NCBI GenBank assembly: GCA_963585895.1
Contig: OY757904.1
Location: forward strand, 2,367,407-2,431,406
Direction: 5' to 3'
DNA: 64,000 bases
Origin: Sepioteuthis lessoniana
Lineage: Eukaryota > Mollusca > Cephalopoda > Myopsida > Loliginidae
Shown: piece by piece, positions 57,853-64,000 of the stretch
Layout: every line of letters begins with the position of its first letter
Position numbering within the stretch: the stretch's first letter is position 1
Translations under genes and position numbers: made by a program
The notes under the pieces: model-generated
The model's input: the letters and a program-made list of their open reading frames with translations, nothing else
The model's database searches: none
Told to the model about the DNA's origin: nothing

Positions 57853-58262
57853 GATTTTTATCATTAAGGGTTTTCAGACTATTGTCTTCATCTTTATTAT
57901 TATTTCCACAACATTTCGGCCGATATGGCCTCTGGGCCTCTTCAGGTGTTTGTTGAACTCGGCAACTTTCATGGAACTTCGAACTACGTCCTTTATTGAA
58001 TCCATGGGGATCGCCTGTTCTGATTCCGTTAGCCAGGCGAGTAAAAATACAGGAATACTTAACACTTGTACTCGGTTATGGCTAATGGAATCAGAACAGG
58101 TGACCCCCGTGGATTCAATAAAGGATGTAGTTTAAAGTTCCGTGAAGGTTCCCGAGTTCAACAAACACCTGAAAAAGGCCGGAGGATATATCGGCTGAAA
58201 CGTTGTGGAAATAACAAAGATGAAGACAATAGTCTGAAAACCTTTTAATGATAAAAATCATT
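57853..58262. mobile_element. Foldback element with hammerhead-like core
   Basis: Two inverted arms of about 180-190 bp surround a spacer of about 45 bp. Both arms contain CTTTATTGAATCCA, CAGGTGTTTGTTGAACTCG and TTTTCAGACTATTG, in opposite directions. On the minus strand the left arm (57945 to 57914) reads CUGAAGA, GGCC, a 13-nt loop, GGCC, GAAA, which is the invariant core of a hammerhead ribozyme. The right arm has a decayed version (CTGAAAA ... GAAAC). Penelope-like retroelements are known to carry hammerheads in their terminal repeats. That assignment is an inference. Confidence 0.75.
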
Positions 58263-60081
58263 GCTAATCAATCCAAATCAAAGACTCTACACATTTTCAT
58301 TCATACAAATGTATAACTTTAATAATATGAAATTGTCACTGAGTATATTTACTTCTTAGATGTTTTATTGTTTTGAAGTTCATTGCAAACAAAAAGATTT
58401 ACAGTAGTAGACATTAGTCAGTCATTGGTTTTATTTCGGAGAAATATGAATGAGAAAAAAACAAAAAAAATCAATAAACCATGTCTTTTTACAGAAAATT
58501 TCATTGATATATTTAGATTGCATTCTTTTGTAGTGTTTGTCTTAGTTTCAGAAACAGAAAATGTTAAATTGGCAAGGTTTCTTCACAACAATTAATTTCT
58601 TCATGATATAAAAAATTTTTTACAAAAAATATGCTTAGAAAATGTTTCTTTTTAAAAGATTAATTCTTCTGACCTGAATTGATTATCGGATCACTGGGTT
58701 TAAAAGAATAATCCCTTTTAAAACATCTCTTTTGTCACATGAAAAATTATGAAAATATTTCTCTTTCTAATTGGAATTGAGCCATGAAATTTTATTTGTT
58801 TAATCTTAATCAGAAATTCTTTTTAAAATGATAACCCAAAATGTAACAATGAAAATTGATTCTTGTCTCATCCTGTTATAACAAGTTCTTTTTTTTTTTT
58901 GTTTTTAATCATTAGACAGTTGGCATAAATTCTGTCATATAAATGATTGTTTATTTCATCTCAATGATTTTAAAACTATTTTTGATACATCTGATTCTGA
59001 TCTGCATATATCCTCCTTTTTTCTTTTCTTTCTTTCTTTTTCTTTTTTTTTTAAACAAAAATTGTCAATTTTAACATTTACCTTTTCGTATTATTTTACT
59101 AACTTATCTGATTCAATCAATAATTGAATATGGTATTTAAAATTTTTAATGACGTCAGATTGGACTTATGTGTACAAAAAAGATTTTCATTAAATGATCT
59201 TATCTATGAAGATGCATACAGAATATGACAGTGTAACCTGAATTCAAATTAAATGAATACATCATACTTTTCAATTTTACAAATTCTTTCATTGTTAAGA
59301 AAATAGATATGTTGTCCTCATGAAGGGAAACAAATTGATCAGAGATTCAGCAGGAGGTAGCAATAAATATGACATCAAAACAGTGGATAGTTCCCCTCAC
59401 CTCACTCACTCAAAATAAACTTATCTATATGACCCATCTGTGATATATGGGATGGGGACAGGATTTAAGATGGAATATGGAGTGATTCTTGAAGCTCTCG
59501 CTCTCTCTTGCTCACTCACTCATTGGTAGCAGTTCTAATTTTGTTTTTCTCCTGCAATAGTAATAAGGATTTACCAAAAATAAATGAAATCTGGACAGAT
59601 ATGAACTCCAACTAAGAACTGGTAAATGATTACAAGAAATGAGACCATCAGCAACAGACAAGGATGTTAATCAGCCAACAAAGGAGAACCTTGCATCAAA
59701 TCACGTCCTTAATCAAATATTCACGTCATTAGTTAATCTACTGTGTACATTGTATTTCATGGTGTTTTGTAGTTATCAGCCAATAAGAGGAACGTTATTC
59801 ACACAATGTCATTGTAAGATTACTGCACTTCACTTGAGTCACAGAACATTGAAATGTGGAAGACTAGTGCTGTGTCATCTTGTCAGATAAATCATGTTTT
59901 CAACTCTTGGGCACATGGTTAAATTCAAGTGTGAAGATGGTATAAGGCTATAGATCCAGCCTTATCAGCAGAGTGTTGTGCAAGCTCAAGGTGGTTGTAT
60001 ATTAGAATAGAGAGTATTAGAGTTTGCAAGGACCACTTATATATTTGCAGTCTTGACATGACATACATTGATCTTATTACA
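58263..60081. other. Intron AT-rich DNA
   Basis: No recognised gene. The open frame at 59639-59890 has no motif or splice context. Confidence 0.5.
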
Positions 60082-60093
60082 GACCATTTGTTC

Positions 60094-60393
60094 CCATATA
60101 TCATATTTACTAACCCCTCCACTCGGGCAGGATATGACACAAGGTCAATTTTTAAGCGGAGTTTAACAGGTTTGAATTCAGAGTATTCCTTCTCGTAGAC
60201 TAGTTGCCTCACCAAGGCTGAAGAACCCAGTCTGTCCTATTTACCCATAGCTAGAGGGAGAATAATTGGATTCATACCTTTCCCAAGGGTATTAGTGCAA
60301 TGTGAAATGCAATCATTCTTGTCTAGGATTTGAACTCATGTCGGCGTGTCCATTTCCTACGACGATAACCTTTGCTATGTTTTCCCCTGGGGT
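60094..60393 (-). mobile_element. tRNA-derived SINE, long family, copy 2
   Basis: 300 bp with direct repeats of 12 bp that differ at one base (60082-60093 and 60394-60405). On the minus strand: B-box GAGTTCAAATCCT near 60340, a conserved body with ACCCTTGGGAAAGG, the shared core CATATCCTGCCCGAG at its far end, and the end GGGGTTAGTAAATA. Much of the body is identical to the copy at 41726-42010. The A-box region is diverged. Confidence 0.88.
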
Positions 60394-60405
60394 GATCATT
60401 TGTTC

Positions 60406-62353
60406 TTACAAGATAATACCAGCTGCCATCATATCCAAGTAACATGAAACTGAATCCAGGAACACATGGCTAATTTCCAAGTCCAATGACTCTTCTCATA
60501 TTCACCAGACTAAATTATGTGTAAGGTATGTTGTAGATCTCACTAATATTCTCTGCAGCCATACCCAACAAACATAACCCAATTATGGACAGTTCTGGAA
60601 TCGGCCTATCCTCCACATAATGATTCTAACATATTATAAACTCATTATATATTATTCAAGCAAAGACAATAGCTACATTTTATTAACCAAATGTTTCTAA
60701 TTTTTAGCACTTTAGTTATAGAACAGAGTTGTAACCATCATAGTTGCCCATCATAGATTTATTTTTATTAAAACACTTAAAATATTCTTTAAAAATAAGG
60801 CAATTTTCTGTCCAATTTGCAACAAAATGATTTTTTTGTGGTTTGTGTTTGTTTTAAACATTTTTTTAATCATCTAAATTCTTGATGTTATGGAAATAAT
60901 TATAAAATGCTAACTCAAATTTCTTCACTCCTCTGCCTTATCAACTAGGGTTATAGAATACACCAACTACATTTCTGTAAAGGGCTAAAGATTTCCCACC
61001 TACCTCAATGAGGCCTCTTGTTGGCTGTGGGTAGCAACCTGTAATGCCTGAGGATGGGATCCTGGTGGCTGAGCATTTCATGATCTGGGCACTTAGTGGT
61101 CACATGATCTGCAGCACTTCACTTTGACCATTACTTGGGCTAGACAGGTGGTCAAAGACACTCATTCTGACCAATCACCCAGTCACGTCAAAAGCCTTGG
61201 TACTTACATAATTCCTGACCCTATTCTACAAATTGCTTTTATGGCAAAACAAGCACTCAACTCTTTTTTTTATCTTAAAAGGTGATTTGCAGGTGGTGAC
61301 AAAGGGCCAACCACATTGAAATGGTTAATAAAAATTATTTCTTAATACTGTTGAAATCATATATACAAAAACAAAATTTGGCATTAAATAGTCCACTAGG
61401 GTTGATATGTCATTAAACAAAACAAAATAAATAAATAAAAAGAACTTCAATCCTTTGTAAATAAAAGCATTTGTATCATCATGGACCACTTAGAATCTGA
61501 ACTCCATGGGTTTGTGTGTGTGTGTGTGTTCACACACCATATTAAAAAAAATCTTAAAAAATGACACTTTTTTTTTTTTTTTTGTAATAATCTTTATTTC
61601 AGCAGACCCTATATTTGAGTTTCACATTATCAATCATCTTGTGAATTTAATTCAACCATTTTTATTAGTTTAAAGCTTTTTCTCCTAAGAGAAGCAATAC
61701 AAAACTTAAACGACCAAATTTAGATCAATTGATTCAATTTGCTGTCCAATTACAAAACGGATGTTTAACTTTATGAAAATATTTTGACACCAACTCCATC
61801 TTTTTTATTCCAAAAAGTCTTAGGATTAGGAAAATTTGTGATGTTAAATTTTTTTTTGCAAATACAATGAAGATTGTTCAAATCGCTTATTATACATATA
61901 AACTGTATTGATCATTCAACTTCTTATTCTTGGCTATTTTTTTCTTTATAGTTCCAAATATATTTAGACAGCATGTTATTGTTTGTGTATGATTTCTTTC
62001 CAAATGAAGCTTTGATTATTATATCTTTCTTTCTACTTGGTAGATCCTATGTAGATCATTATTATTTGTTACAGTAAGTTGAGACATTTCAGTACTGGTA
62101 AAATGTTTAACCTCCAATAGGCATTCGTTCTTTCTTCTACATTTGTATAAATAGTTCATCTCATTATTTTTAATTATAAATTTTTAAAAATTTTTTGGTT
62201 TGTTTTTATATTTTGTGCATATTATCCATACAACTATAAATTTTTATAATATTTTTATTAAATATTTTGAGTAATGGACTTGTTTTAGGGAAATGTTCAC
62301 TGGTTAAATTTAAAGACTTTTTGATTGAGTTTGGTTTTCACTGCTTTATTAAA
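60406..62353. other. Intron DNA, mostly unassigned
   Basis: The segment 60990-61320 is less AT-rich and is followed at 61378-61420 by a tail shared with 54350 and 54565, so it is probably another repeat. A short GT run lies near 61512-61529 and a T-run at 61567-61583. No coding exon is seen. Confidence 0.5.
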
Positions 62354-62374
62354 GGGTGGGTGGGTGGGGGGGGG
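62354..62374 (+). other. G-quadruplex motif
   Basis: GGGTGGGTGGGTGGGGGGGGG: four or more G-runs of at least three, with single-T loops, the pattern of a very stable parallel quadruplex on the + strand, in otherwise AT-rich DNA. Confidence 0.85.
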
Positions 62375-62390
62375 TCATTAAACCAAATTA

Positions 62391-62446
62391 TTGTTTTTTG
62401 TATTTTCATTGAAAACAATTGTTTTTTGTATTTTCATTGAAAACAA
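62391..62446 (+). repeat. 28-bp exact tandem duplication
   Basis: Two identical 28-bp units beginning TTGTTTTTTGTATTTTC stand head to tail with no spacer. Confidence 0.95.
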
Positions 62447-62885
62447 GCATAGTCCTATTAAATCCACACTGCAAGTAGAAGGCCCTTTAAAATTTAAATT
62501 GTTTTTGGAATGATTTCTCAACAAAATCATGCCAAATTAACTTTAGGTTTCCTTTTCTGGCTATCAGTGATGAACTCCATCTTCAAACCATTAAAGGCCA
62601 TATTCCTTTGCTAAGTTCTCATGGAACAATGAATAAAATAACTATCTAATGGCATTCGTTCTTTGTCTAGTTATTTGTGGGCTCTCGACAACTTTAATTA
62701 ACCAATTCACTGGCAAGAAGATAAGTAACAGTCATAATGTAGAAATGGGTTGCAAATCAGCTTAATCCCGGTACAGACTATCACAGCTAAGAAGTGGTGA
62801 TGGAGATATCTGTATAAATTCCTTGGTTATTAGAAAAATAAACTTAAACAACCAAATTTAAAAGTTAAAAACAACTTAGCTCAAT

Positions 62886-63230
62886 ATACATGGGACAATG
62901 AAAAAGTTCTGAAACTTCTATGAAAATTTTGATTGATACTTTATTCCAATTTAGCCACCTTTCCTTTGAGAGTTTTGACCTTTTAGCGTTGATACACTGG
63001 CTTCATGATTATCACTCTTCGAATCTTCCTTGAAAATCAGTTTTAGAAAACTTTATGCTGGATTACTTCCATGGTAACTTCAACTTGGACTTTATCTTGA
63101 AAGAGAAAATCAGAGGGATCCAAATCCAGTGATTAGGTGTGGAGCAATGATCATGCTTGTATTGCAAAAGAACTCATGTTTTCAACTTACTATAAGCTGT
63201 TATTTGGTTTTCCAACTTCCATTGTGTCAC
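62886..63230 (-). pseudogene. Decayed mariner/Tc1-like transposase end
   Basis: On the minus strand a frame reads SLDLDPSDF, similar to the YSPDLxPSD block around the last catalytic aspartate, then VTMEVIQHKVF and a degraded end. At the other side GGGACAATGAAAAAGTTCTG resembles a mariner terminal region. It is short and heavily decayed, so the family is uncertain. Confidence 0.45.
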
Positions 63231-64000
63231 ATTTCAGGTTATATGCATTGAATGTTCTCTCTTAGCAATCTCAGAAAGGTATAGTAAGATTTTGTATTGA
63301 CATTCTGACTCTTGAGAATGAATTTTCAAAAATAGTGCCCATTGATGGTTACCCTACCCTCTTGTCATTTACTAATGCTCTATATTACTCTTATCTCAAG
63401 TAGTAGTAGTAGTAGTAGTGTTACACCAAGTAACTGAAATAAAAAATGAACACAATATGTTCACATGTTTTTCTGTACACAAAATGGTTGTCTTGGAACT
63501 TTTTGATCAAGACATGTTGTTTTAGTAATAATAATAATAATAATAATAGTGAGATTGATGATGAATCATATGTAATTTTAATCTCATAACACTTGTCCTG
63601 ATTCAATGCTCGGGTGAAGATGGATTGCAAGATATCCATGTAGTCAGTGAACAGGATTACAGACAGTTATAGTAAAAAAAATTAACTGTACTAGATTTTT
63701 GCTAAAATCCAGATCCTTTATGAAATTTATAAAATTATTTACCCACTTTTGGCATTTTTATTTATAAATTGTTTTTTGAAGTCAAAATTTATTTGATCCA
63801 GAAAATGCTAAAGATCCTAAAGGAAAACATTTCTCATTTCTTTTTAGAACAAAAGAAAAATTTCTGAGAGAAGCTCTAGTTTGGATATGGTTCACATATT
63901 TCCTTTTTGTATAGAAATGAATTTAAAAATTTTGGGTGGGGGATAACAGCTATCTTTTGTAGAGTGCTTAGTTTCAGTTAACAACTGTAAGATTAAGATT
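63231..64000. other. Intron or intergenic DNA to the window end
   Basis: Contains (GTA)n at about 63400-63419 and (AAT)n at about 63524-63548. No exon recognised. Confidence 0.55.

Noticed and set aside
47686-64000. Second exon of spermidine synthase
   Set aside because: I looked for an exon giving the TYGNVLVLDG and EFSYQEM blocks in the right phase and did not find one. The intron probably continues beyond the window.

Overview
This is animal nuclear DNA. It is AT-rich and intron-rich, with abundant microsatellites and many decayed transposable elements. Two host genes are recognisable from their exons, both on the + strand. The tRNA-derived SINEs, the Ty3/Gypsy types, the several mariner families and the very large introns suggest a mollusc, possibly a cephalopod. 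That placement is an inference and was not tested by any search.

Left part (1-14,125): the last three visible coding exons of an ankyrin-repeat gene of the ANKRA2/RFXANK type (3183-3406, 11360-11507, 14055-14125). Its introns hold two near-identical, internally deleted mariner copies in opposite orientation, placed just outside the first two exons. They also hold a 5'-truncated LINE with an 11-bp target duplication, a decayed retroelement pol/gag remnant and a short tRNA-SINE.

Middle part (14,126-47,300): about 33 kb between the two genes, made almost wholly of transposon debris. It contains a decayed Ty3/Gypsy pol of the K02A2.6 type with its LTR repeats, a LINE 3' end, a pair of LTR-like direct repeats around a pyrimidine-rich core, and a mariner split by a solo LTR. 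A LINE copy is split into three pieces by a GC-rich insert (with hairpin and 49-bp arrays) and by a second unidentified insert. A nearly complete Ty3/Gypsy element (40,141-45,634) has both LTRs, a primer-binding site and a polypurine tract, and itself carries a SINE.

Right part (47,340-64,000): the promoter region and first coding exon (47,555-47,685) of spermidine synthase, followed by at least 16 kb that looks like its first intron. That intron carries a CR1-like LINE end, several SINEs sharing one core motif, two large inverted-repeat foldbacks (one with a hammerhead-ribozyme-like core), tandem arrays and a G-quadruplex motif.

The two genes have no obvious functional link. Most of the interest lies in how the repeats are arranged around exons and in the structured repeat arrays.
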